Shown piece by piece: positions 50,081 to 59,230 of a stretch of 64,000 bases of DNA. The position numbers and the translations under genes were made by a program. Origin of the DNA: Chryseobacterium sp. 7 (lineage in GTDB: Bacteria; Bacteroidota; Bacteroidia; Flavobacteriales; Weeksellaceae); the NCBI RefSeq assembly GCF_003663845.1, contig NZ_RCCA01000001.1, positions 3,100,001 through 3,164,000 of the forward strand, in the 5' to 3' direction. Within the stretch, counting starts at the first letter, position 1, and each line of letters starts with the position of its first letter. The notes below the pieces were generated by a model. The model saw only the letters and a list, made by a program, of their open reading frames with translations, did no database searches and was not told the DNA's origin.

Positions 50081-50180
50081 GAAATCCAATAATGTTTTTA
50101 ATAACGGCTCAAATTCATAATTCATAATTACTATCACCTAGCCCTTGCTACCAAAAACCTGCCACCTAAAAAAACAAAAA

Positions 50181-50203
50181 CCTCCTTCAAAATGAAAGAG
50201 GCT
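50181..50203 (-). terminator. Terminator of the marC-small membrane protein unit
   Basis: On the minus strand GCCTCTTTC and GAAGGAGG pair around ATTTT and lead into TTTTTGTTTTTTT. Confidence 0.8.
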
Positions 50204-50229
50204 TTATATCTATAAATGAAATATTCAAT

Positions 50230-50430
50230 TTATTTCTTTAAACCGATTCTGCTCCAGGTATCCATTACAAAAAGCAGGATAAGACCTATTGCGGCAGCTC
50301 CCGCTGAGAATGCAAATCTAATGTTATCTTCATCTCCTAAAATATCTGTTGCCTGCCAGTTGATAGCATAAAGATTGATGGTGATGAATACAATAAACAG
50401 TACTAAAAATACTTTATAAAACTTCTTCAT
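50230..50430 (-). CDS. Small two-helix membrane protein
   Basis: The product has 66 residues with two hydrophobic helices (about 5-24 and 38-57) and a basic C-terminus (RIGLKK). It has the size and shape of many uncharacterised Bacteroidota membrane proteins. It lies 5 bp after the marC stop on the same strand and before a good terminator, so it is probably translated from the marC transcript. Confidence 0.72.
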   Translation of the reverse strand: MKKFYKVFLVLFIVFITINLYAINWQATDILGDEDNIRFAFSAGAAAIGLILLFVMDTWSRIGLKK

Positions 50431-50435
50431 GACTC

Positions 50436-51038
50436 TTAAAAATTAATATAATTCTGCACTAATTGGGCAAAATTTGCAGTGAATAATTTAATTGAAATTG
50501 CCAAAAGGATGATTCCGAAAACTTTCTGAAGGATCATTAAAGTAGCATCCCCAATTTTCTTCTCCAGCCATTTCGCAGATTTCAGCACCAAATATACGAA
50601 AATTGTATTAAGAACAATTCCGAAGATAATATTAATATCATGAAATTCAGCTCTAAGAGACAGCGCAGTAGTTAGCGTTCCAGCTCCTGCTACCAGTGGA
50701 AATGCGATGGGTACAATGGATGCAGCCTTTGCTTCGGTTGTTTTATTAATTTCAATCCCTAAAATCATCTCCAGGGCTATGACAAAAATCACAAAAGCTC
50801 CGGCAATAGCGAAAGAATTTACGTCTACTCCAATAAGCTTAAGAATTTTATTTCCTACGAACAGGAACACAATCATAATAAGACCTGCAGTGATTGCCGC
50901 CTTTCCGGCTTCAATCTGTCCAAACTTCTGTTGAAGGCTTACGATAATAGGAACCGAGCCGATGATATCAATAACGGCGAAAAGAACCATGAAGCTGGTA
51001 ACGATCTCTTTAATAGAGAAACCATCAAAAATTTCCAT
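50436..51038 (-). CDS. MarC family inner-membrane protein
   Basis: The product has 200 residues with six hydrophobic helices and the family phrases FMVLFAVIDIIGSVPIIVSL, GAFVIFVIALEMILGIEI, PIAFPLVAGAGTLTTALSL and a C-terminal GIILLAISIKLFTANF. The family (UPF0056) was once linked to antibiotic resistance, which later work did not support; the function is unknown. A -7 element at 51061-51068 gives a leader of ~17 nt. Confidence 0.92.
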   Translation of the reverse strand: MEIFDGFSIKEIVTSFMVLFAVIDIIGSVPIIVSLQQKFGQIEAGKAAITAGLIMIVFLFVGNKILKLIGVDVNSFAIAGAFVIFVIALEMILGIEINKTTEAKAASIVPIAFPLVAGAGTLTTALSLRAEFHDINIIFGIVLNTIFVYLVLKSAKWLEKKIGDATLMILQKVFGIILLAISIKLFTANFAQLVQNYINF

Positions 51039-51060
51039 CTCTTTGTAATTAAAAATTTCG

Positions 51061-51068
51061 CAAAAATA
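51061..51068 (-). promoter_or_regulatory. -7 element (TATTTTTG) for marC
   Basis: An exact TAnnTTTG match on the minus strand, inside the short spacer between the Bat operon end and marC. Confidence 0.5.
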
Positions 51069-51082
51069 TGAAAATAAACTGA

Positions 51083-52822
51083 TTATTTGCTAATTTGTGA
51101 ATATAAATTAACAATTGTTTTCAAAAGTTCCTCAAGAGCGTCAGTAGATTTTACAGGATTGTATTTTTCCATCTGAACTTTCTGCTGCAGTTTGCTGTAG
51201 TCTTCTGCTACTGAAGATCCTTTGTGCTTTTCAAGAAAAGTCTTAAACTCCATAGGAGAGCCTTGGAAATACTGACTTCTCACTTCCTGATCCAATTCTT
51301 CAAAGGTCACAAAGAACTTTTCATACTCTCCGTTATCTTTAAGATTTTCCAGGTAACCGAAATAATCATTGATATCCGTTTTCATCAATTCCCGGATCTC
51401 TTTTTCGGTTTCAGCCACTGAACCTAAGGGTTTTGACGGTACGGTTTCCCTAACTAATGTACGTTTTTTTTGCCAATTTTTAAATAGTAAATAAGCAATA
51501 AATAAACTTAGCAGAATGGCAATATTAGTTAAAAGGATATTCCAGTGAAACTTACTTTTTTCTTTTACTTTGAATGAAGTCGTTTTTAAAACCGGAGTAT
51601 TTACCGTTTCCAAAAGATTGTTGGTATACTCATTTACCTTTTCTACAGTAGAGCGGGCTTCCAGAATCTGATCATGAGAAAATGCATTCACAGCCAATGT
51701 TTTCTGGCCAAGATCTACATATTCTTTACTGGATGGATCAAAGAAAGCAAACTGTTCGGTTTTAATGGAGATGGCTCCTGATTTGTTTGGGATAATAACA
51801 TAATTAGCCAAAATTTCCCCCTTCATTCCTGTGGTTCCCGGAGAAACTTTAGTTGTGATTTTCGGAGCAAAAACTTCGTAATCCGGAGATGCTGCAATTT
51901 TAGGAAGTTCCATATCCGGTAAATTCCCTTCACCCGAAACTTTTACTACAACATTCAGCGGTTTTTTGGCTTCCGGCTTTTCTTTGGATGCATTGTATAC
52001 GTTTACATTGAAGTTTCCAACTGCATTTTTGAAACACTCCGGAGCTCCTTCCGGAAGCTTTCTTACATTGATTTTTACTTTGTTGGAAACAATCTTGGTT
52101 TTATTAGAATAAGAACTTACAGCAGCTGATACCCCCGGTACTTCCACATATCCCGCTTCATTAGGAAATACCATAAACATAGCCAATACCTGTGAAGGCA
52201 TATTTCCGTATCCGGACGGATCTATCTCCGATTTTTCAAAATTGATAGGATGTACATTGATGTTATCCTGTTGAGGAAGATGAATATTTTTTACTTTTCT
52301 CAGGTTATCCATGTTTTTGGAATACACTCTGAGAACAGCAATAGTAGGCTGATCCTGATACACATCCCGGTCATCAATCTCCATATTCAGGTAGACATCA
52401 TTGGATGTATTGGCAGCCAGCGACCTTTTGTCTACAATATCACGGATATTAACATCAAAAGGTTCTGTTTTGTAAATTTTATTATTGACGGTAACCAGAA
52501 CTGATCCTATTTTTATTTTCCCTTTTTTCTTAGGTTCAAGGGCAATTCTGGAAACTTTTTGGGTAATTAAAGTATTGGTAGCGGGGTCAATTACCGTATT
52601 GGTAACAGATCCGCTTCCTATAATATTAAATTTTGAAAGATCCGGAAGCTGAAGACCAGTCTGCTGTACAAGGTCAGTTCCATTAAGTTCAAGAACAATG
52701 GTAAGGTTTACAATGTCTTTCCCTGCATACTCAGATTTATCAGCATCCAGAGTAAGATTTACCTGTCCGTAAGTAATTACGGATGCAAGGGTAAGCAATA
52801 TGTAAATCAATTTGTGCTGCAT
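51083..52822 (-). CDS. batD: BatD (oxygen tolerance) membrane protein
   Basis: The product has 579 residues from ATG 52822 (a TTG two codons upstream is the alternative). It has a signal peptide, several Ig-like beta domains (NLTLDADKSEYAGKDIVNLT, PKKKGKIKIGSVLVTVNNKI, VSGEGNLPDMELPKIAASPD), a membrane helix at ~440-460, and a cytoplasmic helical tail. This is the BatD layout. BatD works with BatA, BatB and BatC in an envelope complex linked to stress tolerance. The ATG overlaps the stop of the TPR gene (TGATG), and it is the last gene of the operon. Confidence 0.92.
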   Translation of the reverse strand: MQHKLIYILLTLASVITYGQVNLTLDADKSEYAGKDIVNLTIVLELNGTDLVQQTGLQLPDLSKFNIIGSGSVTNTVIDPATNTLITQKVSRIALEPKKKGKIKIGSVLVTVNNKIYKTEPFDVNIRDIVDKRSLAANTSNDVYLNMEIDDRDVYQDQPTIAVLRVYSKNMDNLRKVKNIHLPQQDNINVHPINFEKSEIDPSGYGNMPSQVLAMFMVFPNEAGYVEVPGVSAAVSSYSNKTKIVSNKVKINVRKLPEGAPECFKNAVGNFNVNVYNASKEKPEAKKPLNVVVKVSGEGNLPDMELPKIAASPDYEVFAPKITTKVSPGTTGMKGEILANYVIIPNKSGAISIKTEQFAFFDPSSKEYVDLGQKTLAVNAFSHDQILEARSTVEKVNEYTNNLLETVNTPVLKTTSFKVKEKSKFHWNILLTNIAILLSLFIAYLLFKNWQKKRTLVRETVPSKPLGSVAETEKEIRELMKTDINDYFGYLENLKDNGEYEKFFVTFEELDQEVRSQYFQGSPMEFKTFLEKHKGSSVAEDYSKLQQKVQMEKYNPVKSTDALEELLKTIVNLYSQISK

Positions 52823-53562
52823 CACCAATCTTTCTCGTTGCTTTCAGGCATCGAATAAGAATTTTTGTTTAAAATTCTTCTGGCGGTTTCTTTTTCTTTT
52901 TCGTTTATTTTATCTAAGATCGCATTTTCAAGATTCTTTGGCAATTTGCCTTCATTATTCTGATCTTGCTTAGGATTGTCACCTTGGTCACCTTTACCTT
53001 GGTTTTGTGGGCCACTCCCCTGATCCTGCTTTTCTTTGTCGCCTTTCTGATCATCCCCTTTGTTCTGATCATTTCCGCCACCACCTTTACCTGAGTTATT
53101 TTGCTGGTTTTTTTGTTGTTCTTTTTCTTTCTCTTTCAGCTTGGCAATCTCATAATTTTTTCTGGTTACCTCACTGTAGGGATCCTGTTTCAAAGCTTTT
53201 TTGTAATAATCTGCAGCCTTTTCCGGCTGATTCATCTGCATATAGGCATTCCCTAGATTATGAAGAGCGGCAGTTTTATCAGGAAGGGTTTGTGAGAGTT
53301 TTTCTGCTTTTTCAAACTCTGCCTTCGCTTCTTCATATTTTTTATTTTTATACAATGCATTCCCCATGTTATAGTGAGCGGTAAAATCTTTATCATTAGA
53401 TTTTATCGCTTCCATAAACTTGGAGGAGGCTCCGTCATAATCTTTACCGTCAAATTTCTGATTGCCTTCGTGAACTAAATTTCTGTAGTTTTCCTGCCCA
53501 AACAAAATGCCTGAGAAGGATATGGCAACAATAAACGATAAAAATATGATTTTAGTATTCAT
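52822..53562 (-). CDS. TPR protein of the Bat operon (BatC-like)
   Basis: The product has 246 residues from ATG 53562 (a TTG nine bases upstream is less likely). A signal peptide is followed by about three TPR units (YDGASSKFMEAIKSNDKDFT, AHYNMGNALYKNKKYEEAKA, ALHNLGNAYMQMNQPEKAAD), then a long low-complexity stretch rich in Gln, Gly, Lys and Asp (about 150-215). It is periplasmic and presumably a scaffold for the VWA proteins. It is coupled to batD. The 99-bp gap before it is the largest in the operon and contains no terminator. Confidence 0.88.
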   Translation of the reverse strand: MNTKIIFLSFIVAISFSGILFGQENYRNLVHEGNQKFDGKDYDGASSKFMEAIKSNDKDFTAHYNMGNALYKNKKYEEAKAEFEKAEKLSQTLPDKTAALHNLGNAYMQMNQPEKAADYYKKALKQDPYSEVTRKNYEIAKLKEKEKEQQKNQQNNSGKGGGGNDQNKGDDQKGDKEKQDQGSGPQNQGKGDQGDNPKQDQNNEGKLPKNLENAILDKINEKEKETARRILNKNSYSMPESNEKDW

Positions 53563-53661
53563 TACTTGCAAAATTATTCCTTTATATGTTAAGAAACAGA
53601 GTTTTATTTGTTAAAATTCGGTTAAAGTACTTGTAGAATTTCTTCTATAAATAAGGGAAAT

Positions 53662-54669
53662 CTATACATTAAAATCTTTCTTAGGATTAAAAATATAAAT
53701 TAAAAAGAAAAACAGAAGAGATACTGCAAGAAAATATTGGTAATAATGATTAGCATTCTGAGATTTTACCGTGGTTTCAGCACCTGTAGATTTTTTATTG
53801 ACAGCATCTACAATTCTGTCCGGAGCTTCGTTCAGATTATTTCCGTCAATATAAGCTCCGTCTGTAGATTCTGCCATTTTCTTTAAAGCTTCCGTCTGTC
53901 TCTTTGAAATTACCGTACCTCCGTTTGCATCCGTTTTATAACCCATCAGCTGTCCGAAAACATATTCCGGAACCGGAGCACCTTCGTCTGTCCCTACTCC
54001 TACGGAAGTAATGCTTATCCCTTCTTTATTGGCTAATCTGATGGCTGCATTCTCATTTCCTTCATTATCTTCACCATCACTCAGCAGAATCACTTTTCTG
54101 GATCCTTTGCTTACATTTTTAAATTTCTCAGCAGCAGCCTGCATTCCTTTCAGGAAGTCTGTCCCCTGAATCTGCATAGAATTGGTTTCAATACCGCTGA
54201 TATAAGTTTCCGCAGAATTATAATCTGTAGTCAAAGGCATAATAGACATCGCCTGTCCGGCAAAGATGACGATACCTACTTTATCATTATTCATTTTCTT
54301 CATAGTCGCCAGCATCAGATTTTTGGCTTCTGTAAGACGGCTTGGATCAATATCTTCTGCATTCATAGAATTGGATACATCCAGCATGAAGATCACATTA
54401 TTCAGCTTCTGAGTACTTTTTACTTCTTCGGAACCATTCAGAAGATCAATAATAGAGAATATCAGAAACAGTGTTCCCAATAAGTATAATGCAGGAAAAA
54501 ATTTCGTAAATCCCGAACTCTTTTCGAATAAATTGTCATGAAACTGGCTGACTGCAAAAATTTCCCTCTTCTTCTTTCTCCATTTTAAAAAACGAATCAA
54601 AAAGGAAGCTAACAGCGGCAGAAGCAACAGCAAAAATAAATACCAATAATTTCCTAAAGACCAACTCAT
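53662..54669 (-). CDS. batB: BatB: VWA-domain membrane protein
   Basis: The product has 335 residues. Two N-terminal membrane helices (~8-30 and 55-75) precede a VWA domain with MIDAS residues DVSNSMNAEDIDPSRLTEAK (DxSxS) and STDGAYIDG near the end, and a last helix at ~312-330. BatB binds metal-dependent partners in the periplasm together with BatA. The ATG overlaps the BatA stop codon by one base, a translational coupling. Confidence 0.93.
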   Translation of the reverse strand: MSWSLGNYWYLFLLLLLPLLASFLIRFLKWRKKKREIFAVSQFHDNLFEKSSGFTKFFPALYLLGTLFLIFSIIDLLNGSEEVKSTQKLNNVIFMLDVSNSMNAEDIDPSRLTEAKNLMLATMKKMNNDKVGIVIFAGQAMSIMPLTTDYNSAETYISGIETNSMQIQGTDFLKGMQAAAEKFKNVSKGSRKVILLSDGEDNEGNENAAIRLANKEGISITSVGVGTDEGAPVPEYVFGQLMGYKTDANGGTVISKRQTEALKKMAESTDGAYIDGNNLNEAPDRIVDAVNKKSTGAETTVKSQNANHYYQYFLAVSLLFFFLIYIFNPKKDFNV

Positions 54670-55661
54670 CAGCTTAAAATTTTATAAAAAACCCATCTCA
54701 ACAATGCATCCAACACCAACATGCCCAATGCAATCCAAAGGAATATTTTGAAATATTCTTCATAATTGTAAAGTTTGGAAACCTTTACATCAGATTTTTC
54801 CAGTTGATTGATCTCATCATATACTTCTTCCAGACTGCTGTTGGAAGTCGCTCTGAAATACTTTCCTCCCGTAGTCTGTGCAATTTCTCTCAAAGTATTT
54901 TCATCAATAGTAACCTCCGTTTCGGTGAAGATCAAATCTCCAAAGATGTCCTGCGATGTCGGCATCAGTGCATAACCATTGGTACCGATTCCGATTGAAT
55001 ATACTTTTATATTATTATTTTTTGCCAGTTCAGCAGCAAGCTGCGGAGGAATAGCATTCTGAATATTGCTTACACCATCCGTCATCAGGATGACTACTTT
55101 ACTTTTGGCTTTGCTTTTAATCAAATGATTCACTGCTACAGAAAGACCTTCTCCGATGGCTGTTCCAGGTTCAAGACCTGCCGAATTCAGGTTTTTAATT
55201 TCATCAATAACCACCTGATGGTCTGAGGTAACAGGAACTTTCGTAAAAGCTTCTGCAGCATATGCTACTACTCCTATCCTGTCATTTGGACGTTTCTGAA
55301 CAAATTTTACGGCAATATCTTTCAAGGCTGTAATTCTGTCGGGAGTAAGATCTTTTGCCAGCATACTCAATGAAACGTCAATAGATAACATAATATCTAC
55401 TCCTTTTGTATCATCTCTGTCCTGAGAAACGGTGAATGTTCTAGGTCTTGCCATAGCAATAATCAAAGCCGAAAGAATGATGTACTTTGAAATTTTCAAT
55501 AAAAAAAGCACCCCCTGAATCCCCCCGCTATGATCCATATTTTTTATGGTAGGAACTTTTATCCCTTTTCTTTTGCGTCTCCCGGCATCTTTAATCAACA
55601 ATGGGATAAACAGCAGAAAAAGCAATAAAAACCACGGATTGTAAAACTCAAAATTAAACAT
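54669..55661 (-). CDS. batA: BatA: VWA-domain membrane protein
   Basis: The product has 330 residues with the same plan as BatB: helices at ~10-25 and ~55-75, VWA with MIDAS SIDVSLSMLAKDLTPDRITA, then VVILMTDGVSNIQNAIPPQL and a C-terminal helix. It is a paralogue of BatB. It overlaps the upstream gene by 8 bp and BatB by 1 bp. Confidence 0.93.
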   Translation of the reverse strand: MFNFEFYNPWFLLLFLLFIPLLIKDAGRRKRKGIKVPTIKNMDHSGGIQGVLFLLKISKYIILSALIIAMARPRTFTVSQDRDDTKGVDIMLSIDVSLSMLAKDLTPDRITALKDIAVKFVQKRPNDRIGVVAYAAEAFTKVPVTSDHQVVIDEIKNLNSAGLEPGTAIGEGLSVAVNHLIKSKAKSKVVILMTDGVSNIQNAIPPQLAAELAKNNNIKVYSIGIGTNGYALMPTSQDIFGDLIFTETEVTIDENTLREIAQTTGGKYFRATSNSSLEEVYDEINQLEKSDVKVSKLYNYEEYFKIFLWIALGMLVLDALLRWVFYKILS

Positions 55662-56550
55662 CCTTTCTTAAGTTTTCGAATTCTAAATCTTTGGATGATC
55701 TTTTCACAAAATCTCTGATATTGGCAAAATCTCTTTCCATTGTTTCCTGGTCGGGGAATGTTTTGGCAAATTTCACCAAATCTCCTCTAAGGAATACATC
55801 TTCTATTACTTTTTCGTTGTCCTGCGAAATGGTATTATTCTTTTTCATGACATCAATAAGATCATCCGTAAGAAGTACGTCTGCCGGAAGGCGGTATTGC
55901 TTTGTGATAAAAGTTCTGGAAATATCGATCAGTTCCACGTAAAATGAACGGAAGTTTCCACCTTCAATATATTTTTTCTTTTTAAGAGAATCCAGTTCTT
56001 TCAAAGTCTGATTGGTAGCCACTACAGGAGCATCCTTCGCTTTTCTGCCCCATTTTATGAACATAATAATGGCAATAATAAGTGCAATTGCGGCCAATGC
56101 TGCCAGAATATAAAACTTATAAAGCTCCCAATAATCTTTCGCCTCCAATTTCACCTGCTTATTATTCATAATATCATTAATCTGATCCGCTTTTTGAGCA
56201 GTATTAATGACATCTATTTCGTAAGGAATTGTTTTAAGAATTTTATCGCCCACTTTGAACTCCAGTTCCGGAATGGTAAATTTTCCTTCATCAAAAACTG
56301 CAAATTCTATCTTTCTCTCATAAGTATTGGCATTTTGTCCTATGCTGTCTTTGGTTTCTTCAAAATGAAATGGGAGCAGCTCATTTTTGGCAGCTGAAGT
56401 TACCTGCTGCTCATTAAGATTATCAATCTTGATGGTAAGACGGTTGATCTCTCCCAGAGCAATGGTTTTCTTTTCTACATTGGAGGATAATATCTGTGAA
56501 AAAGCATTCGCACAGATCAGAAAAGATAATATTAAAAGTATTTTTCTCAA
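55654..56550 (-). CDS. Bat-operon membrane protein with periplasmic beta domain
   Basis: The product has 298 residues. A signal peptide (LICANAFSQ), a beta-rich domain (~25-125), one membrane helix at ~147-167 (YILAALAAIALIIAIIMFI) and a cytoplasmic helical tail (FYVELIDISRTFITKQYRLP). This protein regularly sits between the DUF58 gene and batA in Bacteroidota and resembles DUF4381-type subunits. It is probably part of the same complex. Confidence 0.85.
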   Translation of the reverse strand: MRKILLILSFLICANAFSQILSSNVEKKTIALGEINRLTIKIDNLNEQQVTSAAKNELLPFHFEETKDSIGQNANTYERKIEFAVFDEGKFTIPELEFKVGDKILKTIPYEIDVINTAQKADQINDIMNNKQVKLEAKDYWELYKFYILAALAAIALIIAIIMFIKWGRKAKDAPVVATNQTLKELDSLKKKKYIEGGNFRSFYVELIDISRTFITKQYRLPADVLLTDDLIDVMKKNNTISQDNEKVIEDVFLRGDLVKFAKTFPDQETMERDFANIRDFVKRSSKDLEFENLRKDV

Positions 56551-56609
56551 TGTTACAATAATAAAGGCAAACGCCTCATGTTTTTTTTAGTTACGGGCTG
56601 AACCCGATG

Positions 56610-57479
56610 TTATTTTTTCTGAAAGTAATTATACAATAATTTTGAATAATCTGAACCGGTATTGATATTCATGAAACTGGCAGAGCTGTTGGCAAAATCT
56701 TCTTCCAAAGCCCTCAGTTTTTGTTTTTGAGCTTCTGCAAAAGTATAGCGCCATCTTGCACTGGAAGTATTGGCCCATATTTCCTTTCCGGTTTCCACAT
56801 CATATAAACGGGCATATCCTACATCAGGAATTTCATTGTCTTTTTCATCATAAATCCTCATTCCCAATAGCTGATGTTTCTTTGAGGCCACTCTCAGCAT
56901 TTTGGAATCATATTCATCTTCAAAATCTGAAAACAGAAACACCAGAGATTTTCTTTTAAAAATCCCCATCATATATTCCATCGCTTTGTCTATTTTAGAT
57001 TCTGCGGGAACATAATCTGCCGTCAGGATAGTACTGATGATAGAAAGAATATGTTTTCTTCCTTTCTGGGGAGGAATTACTTTGTATACTTTATCAGCAA
57101 ATAGGATCAATCCTACTTTATCATTATTTCCGGCTGCTGAAAATCCTAAACTGGCAGCAATTTCGGCTACATATTCTCTTTTCAGCTGAACTTTTGTCCC
57201 ATAATCCATGGAAGCGGAAATATCCACAAGAATCATCATTGTCAACTCCCTTTCTTCTTCCATTACTTTCACGAACGGCTCACGGAAACGTGCAGTTTTG
57301 TTCCAGTCGATTCTTCTGATTTCATCTCCAAACTGATACGGACGCACTTCCGAGAAAGTCATCCCCTGCCCTTTAAAGGCACTGTGATATTGCCCCATCA
57401 AAGCAGCCTCCGTCTTTTTTCTGGTACGGATTTCAATCTGCTTTACTTTTTTTACAATATCTTTTATCTGCATAGACAA
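56610..57479 (-). CDS. DUF58 family protein (VWA-like)
   Basis: The product has 289 residues. The DUF58 core motif FSEVRPYQFGDEIRRIDWNK with TARFREPFVKVMEEEREL is near residues 35-75, followed by a VWA-like fold with LVDISASMDYGTKVQLK. It is cytoplasmic, without a membrane helix, unlike longer DUF58 proteins. Such proteins pair with MoxR ATPases, which is the case here. Confidence 0.93.
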   Translation of the reverse strand: MSMQIKDIVKKVKQIEIRTRKKTEAALMGQYHSAFKGQGMTFSEVRPYQFGDEIRRIDWNKTARFREPFVKVMEEERELTMMILVDISASMDYGTKVQLKREYVAEIAASLGFSAAGNNDKVGLILFADKVYKVIPPQKGRKHILSIISTILTADYVPAESKIDKAMEYMMGIFKRKSLVFLFSDFEDEYDSKMLRVASKKHQLLGMRIYDEKDNEIPDVGYARLYDVETGKEIWANTSSARWRYTFAEAQKQKLRALEEDFANSSASFMNINTGSDYSKLLYNYFQKK

Positions 57480-57516
57480 TTAAAGTTCAAGGTTTAAAAT
57501 TCAAAGTTTAATATTA

Positions 57517-57975
57517 TTAATCTTTTAACTCAATGGAAACATTCAACCATTCGTTATCAAACTTTGTATTGTATTTTTTATAAAAATTGATTGCCGGTTC
57601 GTTCCAGCTTAATACCTGGAAGACCATTCCGCTGTAATTCTGGATTTTACCATATTCCAGTGTGGCATCAAATAATTTTTTTCCTATTTGTTTTCCTCTT
57701 AGCTTTTCCGTTACTACAAGATCTTCAAGATACAATCTTCTTCCCTTCCATGTTGAATATCTGTCATAATATAATGATATTCCCACAATCTTGCCTTCAT
57801 ATTCTGCCACAAAGGCTCCCCAAACAGGTGAAACACCAAAGCCGTCCTGCGTAAAATCATCCAGTGTTACCGTTACTTCATGCAGTGCTTTTTCATATTC
57901 CGCTAATTCTCGGATTAAATCCAGCATGGAAGCACAATCCTTCTGAACTGCCTTTCTGATTATAACATCACTCAT
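57517..57975 (-). CDS. GNAT acetyltransferase inside the moxR-Bat operon
   Basis: The product has 152 residues of the spermidine/spermine-acetyltransferase-like GNAT type: VIIRKAVQKDCASMLDLIRE, YYDRYSTWKGRRLYLEDLVV, LRGKQIGKKLFDATLEYGKI (acetyl-CoA loop RGKQIG) and WNEPAINFYKKYNTKFDNEW. It starts on the last base of the moxR stop (TAATG) and lies 37 bp before the DUF58 gene. It is co-translated with moxR. A role for acetylation in the Bat pathway is only suggested by position. Confidence 0.92.
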   Translation of the reverse strand: MSDVIIRKAVQKDCASMLDLIRELAEYEKALHEVTVTLDDFTQDGFGVSPVWGAFVAEYEGKIVGISLYYDRYSTWKGRRLYLEDLVVTEKLRGKQIGKKLFDATLEYGKIQNYSGMVFQVLSWNEPAINFYKKYNTKFDNEWLNVSIELKD

Positions 57976-58979
57976 TACGGTGCCTGGATTTTTGCTAAAA
58001 TTCTGTTGATGATCTCTTCTGTGGTCACTTCTTCCGCTTCAGCCTCAAAAGTTAAGCCCATTCTGTGTCTTAATACATCTTTTGCCAGTGCTTTTACATC
58101 TTCAGGAATCACAAAAGCTCTTCCTTTCAGGAATGCATAGGCTCTTGATGCGATCGCAAGGTTAATAGAAGCTCTTGGTGAAGCTCCGAAACTGATATAA
58201 TTTTTAAGTTCAGAAAGACCATAATTTTCAGGATAACGTGTTGCGAAAACCATATCCAGAATATATTTTTCAATTTTCTCGTCCAGATAAATCTGGTTGA
58301 TCAATTCTTTAGCATCTACAATGTCTTGAAGGGCAATCACAGGTTTCACTGTCGGCTGATGTGACGTTGAAACCATTCTCATCACCTGTCTTTCATCTTC
58401 GAAAGCCGGATAATCAATAGTACACTTCAGCATGAAACGGTCGCTTTGTGCTTCGGGCAGCAGGTAAGTTCCTTCCTGATCAATAGGGTTCTGCGTCGCC
58501 AACACCAAAAACGGTTTTGGAAGCTTCATTGTTTCATCACCAATTGTCACTTGTTTTTCCTGCATTACCTCTAAAAGAGCCGACTGTACTTTTGCTGGTG
58601 CACGGTTGATCTCATCCGCCAAAACAAAGTTGGCAAATACAGGTCCTTTTTTTATAGAGAAATCATTGTCTTTGATATTAAAAATCATGGTTCCCACTAC
58701 ATCCGCAGGAAGTAAATCCGGGGTAAACTGGATCCTTGAAAACTCACCATGAACAGCATCAGCCAGCGTTTTTATTGCGAGAGTTTTAGCCAATCCCGGC
58801 ACTCCTTCCAAAAGAACGTGACCATTCCCAAGAAGTCCTACCAAAAGTCGGTCTATCATGTATTCCTGTCCAATAATAACTTTGTTGATTTCCTGTCTCA
58901 GAAGAGAAAATAAGTAGTTTTTTTCCTTTACTTTTTCCGTCAATTGGCGGATATCTTCAGCTTGATATATCTCTGACAT
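57975..58979 (-). CDS. MoxR-family AAA+ ATPase
   Basis: The product has 334 residues from ATG 58979; an in-frame ATG 45 bases upstream would add a stretch without family similarity. Motifs are LLGNGHVLLEGVPGLAKTLA (Walker A), ANFVLADEINRAPAKVQSAL (Walker B), LATQNPIDQEGTYLLPEAQS (sensor 1) and SFGASPRASINLAIASRAYA (sensor 2). MoxR ATPases act as chaperones that insert metals or remodel VWA proteins. It is the first gene of the eight-gene Bat operon, which is read leftward to 51083. Confidence 0.95.
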   Translation of the reverse strand: MSEIYQAEDIRQLTEKVKEKNYLFSLLRQEINKVIIGQEYMIDRLLVGLLGNGHVLLEGVPGLAKTLAIKTLADAVHGEFSRIQFTPDLLPADVVGTMIFNIKDNDFSIKKGPVFANFVLADEINRAPAKVQSALLEVMQEKQVTIGDETMKLPKPFLVLATQNPIDQEGTYLLPEAQSDRFMLKCTIDYPAFEDERQVMRMVSTSHQPTVKPVIALQDIVDAKELINQIYLDEKIEKYILDMVFATRYPENYGLSELKNYISFGASPRASINLAIASRAYAFLKGRAFVIPEDVKALAKDVLRHRMGLTFEAEAEEVTTEEIINRILAKIQAP

Positions 58980-59179
58980 AGCTTGATTTAAAATAAGTGG
59001 TAAATTTCTGATAAATACTTGCATTAATCAACACAATAAATGCTATTTTTGAGTTAAAGTTTGTTAAATATTCCAGTATTGATGCAAGGTCAAGAACTGC
59101 TGAAGTCTTAAAACTCAACAGGATTATCCTATTTTTTCATAAAAATATATAAATTTTGCTTTAATCACCCGCTCAAAAA

Positions 59180-59210
59180 TTGTCATTTCCAGTTTATTAA
59201 ACTATTTTTG
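59180..59210 (+). promoter_or_regulatory. Promoter of the DinB-like gene
   Basis: TTG (59180-59182), a 20-bp spacer and TATTTTTG (59203-59210) match the Bacteroidota -33/-7 pattern. The leader to ATG 59231 is ~14 nt. Confidence 0.65.
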
Positions 59211-59230
59211 GTGATTAAAAATTTCGCAAA

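Larger units (their letters stand above)
49904..50229. other. 326-bp gene-free region built of repeat-like fragments
   Basis: From left to right: AATCACAGATTGCACAAATT (about 49931), GAACGCCCTTGCGAATGATT, a copy of ACTAATAATACCTTTG that also occurs before menF, then GCACGATAATTATAAGTAT, the GGCTAAAGCC...TCCTATTGAATAT repeat (50055-50080), and the terminator of the small membrane protein gene. I see no protein or RNA gene. Confidence 0.5.
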
